In this document: in pieces, positions 1 to 10,900 of the stretch
Position numbering within the stretch: the stretch's first letter is position 1
Layout of the letters: every line of letters starts with the position of its first letter
NCBI GenBank assembly: GCA_940337035.1
Contig: OW679197.1
Span: forward strand, 56,131,903 to 56,195,902
DNA: 64,000 bases
Reading direction: 5' to 3'
Source of the DNA: Agriotes lineatus
Lineage: Eukaryota; Arthropoda; Insecta; Coleoptera; Elateridae
Translations under genes and position numbers: made by a program
Notes under the pieces: generated by a model
The model's database searches: none
What the model saw: the letters and a program-made list of their open reading frames with translations, nothing else
What the model was told of the DNA's origin: nothing

Positions 1-1300
1 GTTGCTGTTGATTTTGTTCATTCTGTTATTGCTATTGTTATTGTTGCTATTTGTGTGTGTGTTGTTAATTCTGTTTTGAAATGCGCCATACCACAATGTT
101 GAGTACGCCTCTGATTTATTGTGTCATTTAGCTTAAATAAGGTTAACAATTTAATGTCAATATGATAGATGTAAAAAATGTGTTTCCAATGCAAAACTTG
201 AAAATTACTAGATTTTAACATTAGTTCCGATTTTCACCGCGCTTCAATCCAGAATCTGTAGGCTGTACATTTATTTATGCGTTGGCTGGCGATAATTCGT
301 ATATAGTGTAGAGTCAAATTAGTTTGTAAGTTATGAGCCTCGTTTGGTTCTATTGTTTGTATAACAATAGAACAGCTTAGTGTTGCCGGCGCCCTCAACG
401 CAAGCAGATTCAGGAAATAAGCGCCAAGTACCTGATTATCGTAATATCATAATTAAAGCTGATATTATATGGCAAATGCATATTTTGTATAATTGATATG
501 CCGGCAAAACATTTGCATGTGTATACTAATTATGTGAAAACAAATCGTTTAAGCCAAGTTTCATTTTGCATATTTTGCATATTTATACGTTTTTGAGCAT
601 ATTTTATGAATTTTGCATATTTGGTTATATTTAGCAATCATTTGTAATGTATGAAAAACTTTTTGAATTTTTTTTGTAAAATTTACTATTTTATTAAATT
701 TATTAATAAATTTTTTATGTATAACTGAGATAATATACTTTCACTTTCTGCCGTTGGAGTGCAGTGTGCGTATCGAAATGAGCAGAGGGAAGGGGAAGTC
801 CTTGTTAAAATCTTTGACTATGTAAACATAGACTGCCAGCAACCCCCATTTTTCCCATAGGAGCAGTGTATAAGGAATCGGCCAACATAAAATCTATTTC
901 AAGAGTGTTGGGTGAATAACAGTCTGGTGGGGTTAGGGGAAATCTCATTTTTATGTTGCTTACAACGTGAAGTTGGTGTTGGCAGTCCATGTTTATATAG
1001 TCAAACATTAAAATGAATGACGTCTTTGAATAAAAATTAGAGAAATAAATATACTCATACAAAATAATTGAAATTTTTACATTATTTAGAATATTCCTAC
1101 TTATTTTTAAAAAAATTAGAGCATATTATGTGCATATATCATAACTTTGCGTGCATATACTGAACAAAATGTATGCATATTTTTGTACTTTTGCTTTAAT
1201 CATAATTTATACTTGTTAAACAACGTTAAAAAACTCGTAAACCGATTTGTATATGACTATACTTCCACTAAGATAATATATTTACTATACGACAAATAAT
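1..1300. other. AT-rich DNA without a recognisable gene
   Basis: No open frame here resembles a protein. Nine copies of GCATAT, all in the same orientation, cluster at about 477-620 and 1120-1180, leaving a plainer middle between them. This spacing recalls the subterminal motif arrays of some DNA transposons, but I see no terminal inverted repeat. A perfect 11-bp-stem hairpin with a 5-nt loop lies at 347-373 (GTTCTATTGTT and its complement). A function is not assigned. Confidence 0.4.
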
Positions 1301-1309
1301 GGAAAAAGC

Positions 1310-2360
1310 GTTGGAATTTAACATCGATATATACCACCTCTTTGTCGATTTTCAACAAGCCTACGATTCAATAGACAGAAGAGCACTGTATAGTGCTATG
1401 GAAGAACCCAGGATCAAAAACTGATTCGATTAACTAACATTACATTAGAAGACTCGAAATGTAAAGTCCAAGTGCAAGGTTCATTATCACAGCCATTCAC
1501 AATCAAAATGGGTTTAAGACAAGGTGACTGCTTATACGTGAGCTCTCCAACAAGAGAAAAGGAACAATCCTCAATAAATCAAAACAACTACTAGCCTTTG
1601 CTGACGATATAGATGTGGTAGAGATACATATATTATCAGTAAAGAAGATTTCTTAGAACTGGAAGAAAAGGCAAGACAAATGGGACTTAGAGTTAATGAG
1701 GAAAATAAAAATTCCTGAAAATGACAAAACGTACTAGAGGAAGAATCCGATAAAATATAACACTTGGAGACTGCAATTTTGAGTTGGTGCACTCCTTCAA
1801 ATAGTTGGGATCTGTGATAAATTAGAATATTGACATAAAAGAGAATATACTAACATGACTACTGCAAGGCAATAAATGTTATTTCGCTTTGAAATACATA
1901 TTTAGGTCATCATTATTATCCAGATCAACGAAAATAAAGCTGTATAAACTAATTGTGCGTCCCATATAGTACTATATGACAGTGAAATTTGACATATGAT
2001 CGTAAAACAAGAAAATCTACTTAATATCTTTGAAAGAAAAGTAGTAAGAGCCATAGTTGGACCAATAAGAGAAGAAAATGCACGAAGAAGAAGGTCAAAC
2101 GCCGAAATAAAAGAAGTGTTAGAAGGGGAAGCGTAGTAGCAGCAATAAAAACAGGTAGAATTCAGTGGGCAGGACATCTATGAAGAATGGAGGAGTTATA
2201 AGAATTTTCCAAAGAAAGAGTGAAGGAAAACGATCGCAGGGAAGGTGTAGGAAAAGATGGGTAGATTGTGTAAAGGACGGGCGTTATAAATGGAGTAATA
2301 GTGGCAAGGAATTGGAGAAGACGAATGACGATTGTAGAATCAGCCAAGACCCACCTAAGG
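1310..2360 (+). pseudogene. Decayed non-LTR retrotransposon, RT and C-terminal tail
   Basis: Broken plus-strand frames read like the second half of a LINE polymerase. Near 1344 a reverse transcriptase motif A (FQQAYDSIDRR) is visible, near 1510 GLRQGD, and near 1590 the catalytic FADDID of motif C. Around 2041-2120 a frame reads VRAIVGPIREEN, and at about 2155-2270 the typical arginine-rich LINE tail appears (GRIQWAGH, then GRCRKRWVD). At least four frameshifts or stops separate these pieces, so it is dead. The motifs fix it as a LINE polymerase; the clade is not certain. The endonuclease half is missing, consistent with 5' truncation. Confidence 0.75.
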
Positions 2361-2744
2361 ACAAAGAGCTGTTGGTATATACTTCCACTATCATTACAAG
2401 CAAGTACCATTTTCACCATATCAACGTACTCACGATTTGCGTAATAACGGTTTCATAAAAGTAGCTCGTGAATAAAGTTGTTGATTTTGTGTTTTACAGT
2501 TTAATATCGAATTCATATCAATGCTAAGTATAAACCAAATTTTTACAAATAGATTGGCAATAACTCGATAACGAAAATTAGTGTTATGATTTTGCATTAT
2601 TTTGCCCTCACCAACGCGTATAGGTACAGTGTGGGTTTGTAAATTTCAGGATATCTTGTATTTGGCAGGTTCAAGTTTGCCGTGATGTCTGATGTGTGTC
2701 TCAACAGGGGCGAGAAGAATATACAGAGATATCGAAAAAGATAG

Positions 2745-3020
2745 AAGAATACGTAACCAGTGACATAAAGAGAACTACTGAATGTTGTATGCTAGCACCG
2801 ATTTGGCATTTTTAAGCATTAAAGTTTCTTTGCATCAACAACAGTTCAATTCGAAGCTAAGTCACTTACTTTTGAATTGTTTCGGGTAAGTAGCTTCCTA
2901 TAATATGTTAATACTTTAATATGTGGCACGCTACTGCTACTTGTCAGATTTCGTTTTGTAAACGTGATTGCCAACAGTGTTAAATGGGTTGCCTACATTA
3001 CGTGGTCATGTGGTCTTCAA
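2745..3020 (+). repeat. Dispersed repeat, empty-site copy
   Basis: This segment matches 23302-24160 with two extra insertions removed. Shared blocks include CCAGTGACAT, TTTTTAAGCATT, GCTTCCTATAATA, ACTGCTACT and TGCCAACAGTGTTAA. It has no coding potential. Its value is that it preserves the pre-insertion state of the two SINE-like insertions in the second copy. The family is not recognised. Confidence 0.6.
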
Positions 3021-3539
3021 TCATTTTCGATAGCTATGTAGCTATGTTAAAGCTAGACTGGGATTTTAAGGGTACAATATTGCTTTTTTCATGTATCTAT
3101 ATTTAGCTTAAAGAACAATCAATTGATGTGGAAGTAGAAGATTTTTTCTAAACCATAAAATTACCTGATAAACTAAAAACAGGTGTCAAATAATGGATGG
3201 CATCTTTTCGAAAACGAATACCTATCTTCAAAGTTCATAACAAAAAGTGTAAATGTTTTAAAAAGTTGCTACAGTTCTCTATTACAAATGATGTTTTACG
3301 TCCATTATTGTATAATAAATAAAATCCAGAGCGACAAAGATGCAGTGTTCCCGTAAATTGTGCCAGTATTTAAAATGTCAGCGATTTCGAAGTTAAATCG
3401 GGAGTTTTATATCTGGAAATTGAAATCTTTGGCGACGTCCAGTTAAACGGGTGCAGGGACATTTCAAGCAAGCGGGCCTGCCGTTGGCAACAATGGGATG
3501 TAATTGGTTCCAACTCTGACCTCACTTCACCTATAATGA

Positions 3540-3880
3540 TGTTACATGACCTTTGAATTTTCCTGCTCGCTATTTTTACTTCTCGTTCATTTCCTCCCTT
3601 TCCAAAATATCCCTTTGACACGCTCGCGCCGGCTTCTTGTCGAGCCCTCCATTTTGCCGCCCACGATCTAATTTGCAATTTAAACGAGGGTGCTCCGCGC
3701 GCTCGCGATTGGATGAGGAGTTTAAACCCGCGGCCGTAAAGGGCTGATTCCGCGAGGGCGCGTATGCATAACGCAAGGGTAGTTTACATGTCGCGCGCCC
3801 AGGTGCCCCATTGGCCGCGATCTACATAAGGGTTGTGTTTTATTGGTAGGTATTTTACCCTTTCGTCTTCGATAAGACCG
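3540..3880. other. GC-enriched single-copy-looking island
   Basis: This stretch is clearly more GC-rich than its neighbours, has many CpG steps (GCGCGC, CCGCGG) and shows no repeat within the window. It contains CTAATTTGCAATTTAAACG-like AT cores between GC blocks, and CATTGGCC. A regulatory region or promoter is possible but unproven. The short open frames here do not resemble proteins. Confidence 0.3.
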
Positions 3881-5300
3881 AGGTGGTGCCCGTGTTTTTT
3901 ACTGAATGGGAATCCTTCATAAAACAGTATACAGTGTGTCTACAACGTTGTGTTCAACGCGTTCAAGACGTCCAAATTGTGTTAGATACGCGACTTAGAA
4001 GTTTTGCTTTATACTGTCCCCATGACGATATCATATCAGAAAAAAAAACGGTTAAGTGGAAAAATATGTGCAGTTTCATGAGTTCTATTTAACACGACGA
4101 TGTTCTAGTTGCTTCGGTTTTTCAGGTATCTAAATTTGTTTATTTCCTTTTACTTCGTTTAATTCCTTTATTATTCAACTAAACAGTAAGTTAACAGTTG
4201 ACAGAAAAAATACAAAACTAGTAATACTAAAAGCAGAAAAATCAACCAGCTTAATGGTGACATAGTAAACTATGGTTGCATGAGATGCTCTAAGCTTTTC
4301 CGTTTTCACTTTGTTTCTGAAAAGTTACTACAAGGTGTAAACATTTAATTTTGGAATTTTTTTGGTACAATTCAATTATTTCAGCTGTTTTGAATGTTTT
4401 TACTTTTTGTGTAGATTTCCAGTCTGAACTTACATTGGTTTATTTCGTGCTCTCTTTATATAAACTTATTTATCTGTTCAACGATACTGGGTTTGGTAGG
4501 TCTAGCGGACACAATCACCTTTCATGTCAAGTTCGAAATGAAAAGTCGTTGATAATAATTAATTAAACAATAGCGACAGCAAGCAAACTACAAAAACCAA
4601 TATTTCACCCTGTAGGAAGAACGAAACAAAAGTTCTAGATTTAATGTAAATTATAGCATCATATCATTGATAAGGTTTTCATTTAGTAGCCAATATTTCC
4701 TTTACTATACTGAACCAGAGGGGGGTTGAGACGAAACTGTAAAAAATATTTTCAAATCATCATTATACAATAATTGTGGAAGCTAGGATTAGAAAGCGAA
4801 ATAAAGGTAAAGAGAATAAATACTACTTACGGGAAGTTGTACGAATGAAATTGAAAAAGAAGAATATTGTGGGAAAAGAAACTGTTTTAAGATACAGAGA
4901 TATGGATAGTAGAGGACCTACCAGAACAAATACGCCTATAAAAAAGGAATAATTGATGACGCATAAAAGAAGAGAGGGAGAAGGCGAAGGAGGTATATAT
5001 GCATTACAATAAACTGGTAAGTAATGAAAAATTGTACTTGAGGACCTATAAACAAAATACAACAAGGAAAATAAATAGTAGATAAACTCACACATGAAAA
5101 GACAAGTGCAAGAACTTATAGCCCAAAAATACAAGAAGAGATAGATATGAGACAAGAAACTGAGAAATAGAAAATAAAAATGCATAATGCGAAAGAAGGT
5201 TAACTAAAGGGAAATCAAACGGATACAAATAGAACACAAAGGGCAAATAAAGCTGAGAAAAGAACCCAAAACTCGAGAAAAAACGGAAAACATATACTAC
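3881..5300. other. AT-rich DNA, no supported gene
   Basis: I see no protein-like frame. From about 4800 the plus strand becomes very purine/A-rich. This could be the 5' untranslated or ORF1-like part of the LINE whose endonuclease begins near 5310, but nothing in it is diagnostic. Confidence 0.3.
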
Positions 5301-5309
5301 TCTTGAATG

Positions 5310-5400
5310 GAAGCTAGGAACATAGAATGTCAAAGTATACCTAATGGGAAAAAACGACGAAGTGACAGAGGAAATATAAAATATAAATATAGTGCTATGA
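5310..5400 (+). pseudogene. LINE endonuclease, N-terminal scrap
   Basis: The frame reads KLGT*NVK followed by KNDEVTEEI, the classic beginning of a LINE apurinic-type endonuclease (LGTWNVRTL-like), with a stop replacing the tryptophan. It stops matching at about 5395. The natural continuation (IDWIGILETK) occurs at about 6630, beyond an LTR-like repeat, so I read it as the first of several pieces of one interrupted LINE. Confidence 0.5.
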
Positions 5401-5479
5401 TTATAGACTTATGTTCGTTTAATAATAATAGTTTTAACCTTAATAAAAAAGAATAGCATGTATCTCAACTCAGGGGTAG

Positions 5480-6500
5480 GTTCTGAAATATCAAGTAATC
5501 TAATTGTAATTTGAATTATGTTAAAACTTCAATAAATTTGACATTTATGTCATTTGCAATTGCTTGTGCAGATAACTAATCAAGATCCTTTACAAATTAT
5601 ATAAAATTCATAAATCAATTCGTAAGTATGACTTTCTTTGTCTTAATGAACCAATTTTAAATGTTCTTTGTTACAGATAACATTAGCATGTATTTATTAT
5701 TAACTAACCTGCAACGCTCAAACTTCCAAGTAGCTTGAATCAGCCTGTTTCCTTCAGTTCTATCTGTAAATAAACACTAATCACCTCACTTGTAAACTCG
5801 CTGCATCCATCACGTTGTCGATTCAAACTGTCCAGCTGTGAGTAGCCTCAAAATAATCTCGTTGTTTAACAATCCAAATCCTCATGTATGTTCCCTCAGT
5901 CGTCAGGAAGTTGATCTCCGTTCAATGGGACCCAGTCTGTTGTGACAAAACTCCAAACAGCAACCTCGTCCTAAGCTGGAAGATGACAGTTCTCCACCAA
6001 GTCCAAACACCCTCCGGCGCAGCACACAGAAACTCCAAGCAGCGTCAACACTCCCAAAAGAACGTCCAATCGTCAATCCTTTGTATTAAAATTCCAATCA
6101 ATTATATCCAAATCGTTACTCTTACTGATGTTTTATTATATAGTTCCAATTAATAATCTTGATCCTCCATTCTTGCTATATTTTATCTTTGTATTTACTT
6201 GCACTCCTGTAGTTATACCATGTAAAATTCATTTACATTGTCGAGTTATATTTTCACTTCAGTACCACGTAACTTTCATGTATAGTCCATTTATCATGCC
6301 AAAATAGTTCTTAGATAAATAGGACTAGAGTATATTAAAGTTTATTAGTCGAAAAATAATTTACATTTCAGTTTTCAAGTTTGTTTATTTAATAATCCCC
6401 TAAAACATATTTTTCTATCTCTTGACTACCATTATTTAAATTGAATGCCACACTCTAGACATTTTATATTAGGACTTTGATTCATTATCCTGCAACATTA
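5480..6500 (-). repeat. LTR-like repeat, copy 1 (probable solo LTR)
   Basis: Read on the minus strand this resembles 32274-33285. Shared blocks are GCAAGAATGG, GATTATTAATTG, a GC-richer block ending in ACAAG plus GTG, then a long AT stretch ending in a pyrimidine tract, CAG and AACC, then CCCCTGA. The candidate minus-strand start TGTTGCAGG lies near 6500. Both copies carry a donor-like GTGAGG (here 5884-region upstream of 5789) and an acceptor-like TTTCAG (5483-5485). A solo LTR inserted into LINE endonuclease sequence is the favoured reading. No internal retrotransposon genes are present. Confidence 0.4.
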
Positions 6501-6619
6501 AGTTGTTTGCATTATAATATTTCCTAGCCTTTTTCAATGATTACTATACGAATACTATTCCATTCTTTGCACTTAATTTTCGATATATTTAAATTATTTT
6601 CTCTCTCTATGTACCATAG

Positions 6620-6892
6620 CAATAGATTGGATAGGTATATTAGAAACGAAGGACGCGAAAAATAAAGTCAAACGGATACTGAATATACTGGTCTGAAATA
6701 GACACAATGAAAATGCCAAAGCTGGAGTGGCAATCATAATAAATGAAGAAAAAAATTAAAGTGCTATAACCGAAAAAAGTATATGAATAACTATCAAAGA
6801 TTAGGTGTTACAAACGAAGATGATGTGATAATAGTGGCATATGCACCAAATAAAAACGCGAGAGAAGCAGAAAAAGATAAGTTTAACACAAT
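6620..6892 (+). pseudogene. LINE endonuclease, middle fragment
   Basis: Frames here read IDWIGILETK, then EIDTMKMPK and KAGVAIIINEE, then EDDVIIVAYAPNKNAREAEKDKF. These are the consecutive conserved blocks of an RTE-like endonuclease domain (ETRW block, GVG/GVA block, VYAPT block). Frameshifts and stops interrupt them. The match ends at about 6892, where GC-rich sequence begins. The next endonuclease block (GDLNGKV) is found at about 14650, which implies an insertion of about 7.7 kb. Confidence 0.65.
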
Positions 6893-7381
6893 ACAGCGAC
6901 GACCTCACCTGCGTAAGGCGTGGCCGGTATTAAGAATAGAGTTTTCAAGTCCATTCACCCGCTTTTACTCAGGGTAGAGGGTGTTATGAAGAACAGTGAT
7001 TGAGGCTCCTGTCGAAAGATAACGATTTGTTTAAAGTTTGTTTATTTTTAAATTTAAAATTAATATGTACATGTTTATATACAAAAATAACCTAGACGGA
7101 ATAAAATATACAGTTGTTGTATTAGGTGGGCTGTTCGGTGGCGGCATCTCGATCGGCGAGATAATGGGCCGTTGACGGCGGCTTTGGTGGCGGCGGAAAG
7201 CGTCCTGATCGCAGGTGTCGTCAGCCGGGACTCCTTGAACCTGGGGCTCGTGTCCAAGCGAAGGTCTTTGGAGGCGGGGCTGTTTTCACGTGTTGGGGCG
7301 GACCTGGGCCTGGGCACACTTCGGCGGCACGCGGAAGCTTGAGGGTCCAAGCGCTGCCAGATCGCCCCTCGGTGAAGTACG
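6893..7381. repeat. GC-rich element, left part (split by BEL)
   Basis: A block of unlike base composition begins sharply at the LINE break. Its distal half (7120-7381) is strongly GC-rich and continues, after the BEL element, at 13512. On the minus strand it can be read as a proline-rich frame including QHVKTA, a string that recurs in the right part. An AT-rich strip at 7020-7110 with reverse polyadenylation-like TTTATT would suit a minus-strand 3' end. The family is not recognised. Confidence 0.4.
7377..7381. repeat. BEL target-site duplication, left (GTACG)
   Basis: The five bases GTACG directly precede the 5' LTR and are repeated immediately after the 3' LTR at 13512-13516. A 5-bp duplication is the usual size for BEL/Pao integrases. 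The exact match supports a single, recent integration event. Confidence 0.9.
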
Positions 7382-7631
7382 TGTTGGAGCCTCCAGGCAT
7401 GCACCCTAGTAAGGGAGGGGTGAGCGCGGCAGGGCGGCTCCAGGTAGTTTTAAGTAAGAAGTAGTCGTTAAGTAACTGTACATAGTTAAAGACGGTCTCG
7501 TACCAGTTCGCAGCACATCAGCTGAGAAACATAGCCCAAATCAACGGCACATCGGCTGTAAAGGGTTAATAAAGTTTCTGTAATATACTGGTGCTTTTTT
7601 TATTTACGTTATCGAATAACAAACACTAACA
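7382..7631 (+). repeat. BEL 5' long terminal repeat
   Basis: The repeat is 250 bp, starts TGTTGG and ends CTAACA, so it has the expected TG...CA ends. It carries a polyadenylation signal AATAAA at 7568-7573, followed by a T-rich stretch, which suits the R/U5 part. The start of transcription cannot be read directly. It is identical to 13262-13511. Confidence 0.97.
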
Positions 7632-7633
7632 TT

Positions 7634-7651
7634 TGGTCCTTCGACCCGGAT
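7634..7651 (+). promoter_or_regulatory. Primer binding site, tRNA-Tyr type
   Basis: Two bases after the 5' LTR the sequence TGGTCCTTCGACCCGGAT begins. It is complementary to a tRNA 3' end of the form ATCCGGGTCGAAGGA-CCA. Animal tyrosine tRNAs start CCTTCGA and end TCGAAGGA, so tRNA-Tyr is the best candidate primer. One position in the T-arm stem differs from the commonest tRNA-Tyr sequence as I remember it. Confidence 0.8.
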
Positions 7652-7967
7652 CACCGGTAAATTAATTTAAAAAGTGTGTTCGTTCGTCGAAATTCCTGGA
7701 AATCGAGTTCCATCAGCCGCACAACAGCAGCACCAAAGAGGGACGTTTTCCTATTGCACATCAGCAGCTTCAAGACGACGACTCCGATCAAATTCTCTGC
7801 ATATCAGCAGCATCAAGGCCAATTACATCAACTACACATCAGTAGAAAAACGGAGGGCATTAGGTCAAACAGGTCAGTGATCCTTTCCATAACTCTATTT
7901 CACCCGTCCTATCATCGGAGAGTGTATATCTTTGTCGCCGTGCAGTCTATTCTAATATTTAATTGAT

Positions 7968-10900
7968 ATGGCGGCGGAATTAGGAACCTTGATTCACAAA
8001 CGGGGTCATGTTAAGGCTAGATTGACAAAAATAGCAAATTTTGTAGGTAATTTTGAACAAGGGGATAATGTTAATCAGTTGAAGGTACGACTTCCCATGT
8101 TAAAGGAGATTAACGATCAGTTTAATAGCTTGCAAATGGAAATCTTAATGATTAATCCAGATTTGTCAGAAAATGATGATCAGGATAACTTTGACACGCT
8201 GTATTTTAATACAGTATGCGCAATTCAATCAATTTTGGAAGATCATACCGGTTCTGCTTCACAGAGAGTTCCTGCAGAAAATTCGCGTGAATCGCAATTT
8301 AATATCAAATTACCAATTTTAAATTTGCCCGAATTCTCCGGAAGGTATTCAAATTGGAGAGCTTTTTATGACACCTTTAAATCGCTAATCCATGATAACC
8401 ACAAATTAAATGATTGTGAACGTTTTCACTATTTAAAATCCTGCCTTAAGCAAGAACCTCTGCATGCAGTTGATGCATTGCCTGTATCACAAGCTAATTA
8501 TACCTCTGCTTGGGAAATTCTAAAACGAAGGTATGAAAATAAAAGGTTAATCATACAAGAACATGTTCAGTCTATATTAAAATTGTCAGTTATTTCTAGA
8601 CCATCTCATACTTTGCTGCGCCAATTGGTAGACAAGGTAAACTCAAACATGGCAGCATTAAAGGTTCTAAATTTACCTGTTGATTCTTGGGATGCACTTA
8701 TTGTTCCAATTTTGAGCGAAAAATTAGATTATACCACTAACAAAGAGTGGCAATCGTGTCTAAATAGCGAGATTCCAACTTTAAAGGAATTTATAACATT
8801 TTTAGACAAACGATGCGAAGTACTCGAATCGTTAAGCTCTTTAACAAGGCCACATCAGGCGAATCCATCAAACAAAGTAAGCTTAAGGGAAAAACCACCT
8901 CGTCATGCTTCATACTTGAATATCAACAAACCGTCGTGCTTTCAATGTAAACGCAATTCGCACAACATATATCAGTGTTTAGAATTTTTAAAATTAAGTG
9001 TTCCCGATCGCCTTAAGCAAGTCGAGAAATTCGATTTATGCTCAAACTGTCTCAGAAATAATCATAAAACAAATGATTGCCGATCGACCTTAAAGTGCCG
9101 CGAATGCAAACAAAGGCATAATAGTTTGTTACATGTAGTTCAAAATGTTACAACGTTAGCAGAGGTTAGCAGTGCCTCTCAATTGAATGAATCGGAAATA
9201 GTGCCATCAACATCAATGATATGTTCAAACAAGGACATTAATACGACTGTATTGCTATCAACCGCTTTAGTCAATGTCAGTGATAGCAAGGGAAACTTGC
9301 ACGAAGCTAGGGCACTTTTAGATGTAGGTTCTCAAAGTAATCTCATAACTGAGAACTTAGCAAAAAAATTATCTCTGAATCAAATGAGCACAAATATTAC
9401 AATTGCGGGTATTAATCAAGGTCTCAGTTACGTCAAAAGAATGGTAGAAGTCTCTGTCAAGTCCCGTCATAATAATTTCACTGCAGAAGTGCAATGTCTT
9501 ATAGTACCGCAAATTGCACAAGATATTCCGTCGCGATCATTCAGCAGGGCCATGGTTCAAATCCCCGTAAATCTCAATATTGCTGATCCATATTTTAACC
9601 AAGCAGGCCCCATAGATTTATTGCTAGGTGCCGGGCTATTTTGGGAAGTTCTTTGTGTGGGCCAAATACGAACGAACAACCATCAACCTTTCTTACAGAA
9701 ATCGCATTTTGGATGGCTAATCGGGGGCTCAATAGAATTTGCTTTAAGTACCACAAGAACTTCGTGCAACCTGAGTACCGCAAGCAGATTAGAAAATAGC
9801 TTAACTAAATTCTGGGAACTTGAACAATACTCATGTCAAAGACACTTGTCTGCTGAAGAAATAAATGTGGAAAACCACTTTAGGAGCACTTTTCATCGGG
9901 ATGTAAATGGTCGGTTTGTAGTAAGACTTCCGTTTAAAAACGATAAGCTGGCCTTGGGCGCGTCTTACCAAAATGCGTTAAAGCGATTTTATAATTTAGA
10001 GCATAAGTTAAACTGTAAGCCAGAAATAAAGCAGCAATATATGGATTTTATCACGGAATACAAGCATTTAAATCACATGGAATTGGTTCCGGAACATCAA
10101 TTAAACGTGCCGAGTTGCTATCTTCCTCATCACGCGGTGTTTAAGGAATCTAGTTCAACCACCAGGCTAAGAGTGGTCTTTGACATGTCGGCGAGGACTA
10201 GCAACGGGTCGAGTTTAAACGACAATTTAATGTGTGGACCAGTGATTCAACAAGATTTATTTTCAATTTTGACGCGATTCAGGACCTTTCAATATGCGTT
10301 AACGGGCGACATAGCAAAAATGTATCGCCAAATACAAATTCATCCGCAGCAGGCTGATTATCAAAGAATATTATGGCGAAATAATTCCAATGAACCCCTT
10401 CAAACATACAGGTTGCTTACACTTACATATGGTACGAAACCAGCCAGTTACATCGCAACTCGATGTTTGCAAGAACTAGCTTTACAAAATCAAGTTAATT
10501 ATCCTCTAAGCAGTAAAATTATAGGTCGCGATTTTTATATGGACGATCTCATTACGGGCGGGAATGAATTAAATGCGCTAATAACGCTAAAGGATGAAAT
10601 AATTGACATTTTGGCACAAGGGGGGTTCGAATTGCGTAAGTTTGCTTCAAATGAAAAACAAATCCTTTCGGGAAGTAGTGGTATAAGGCCAGATAGTGTA
10701 ATTAATTTAGATAAGAATGGAGAAACTAAGACGCTAGGATTAATTTGGAATTGTGATGGTGATTTTCTAAAATACGAAATTAAAACACACACACTATGTA
10801 GTAAAATTACTAAACGTTCGATTTTATCCGCGATAGCTCAGATTTTTGATCCTTTAGGTCTTATAGCACCAGTATCGATGAAAGCGAAGATTATAATGCA

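Noticed and set aside
4823..5333. Minus-strand frames of 120 and 81 codons rich in Phe, Leu and Ser
   Set aside because: The opposite strand is simply A/G-rich; the translation is low-complexity and there is no membrane-protein family match that I recognise.
7674..7966. Two overlapping open frames just upstream of gag-pol
   Set aside because: They lie in the untranslated leader, overlap each other in different phases and have no domain; the true polyprotein begins at 7968.
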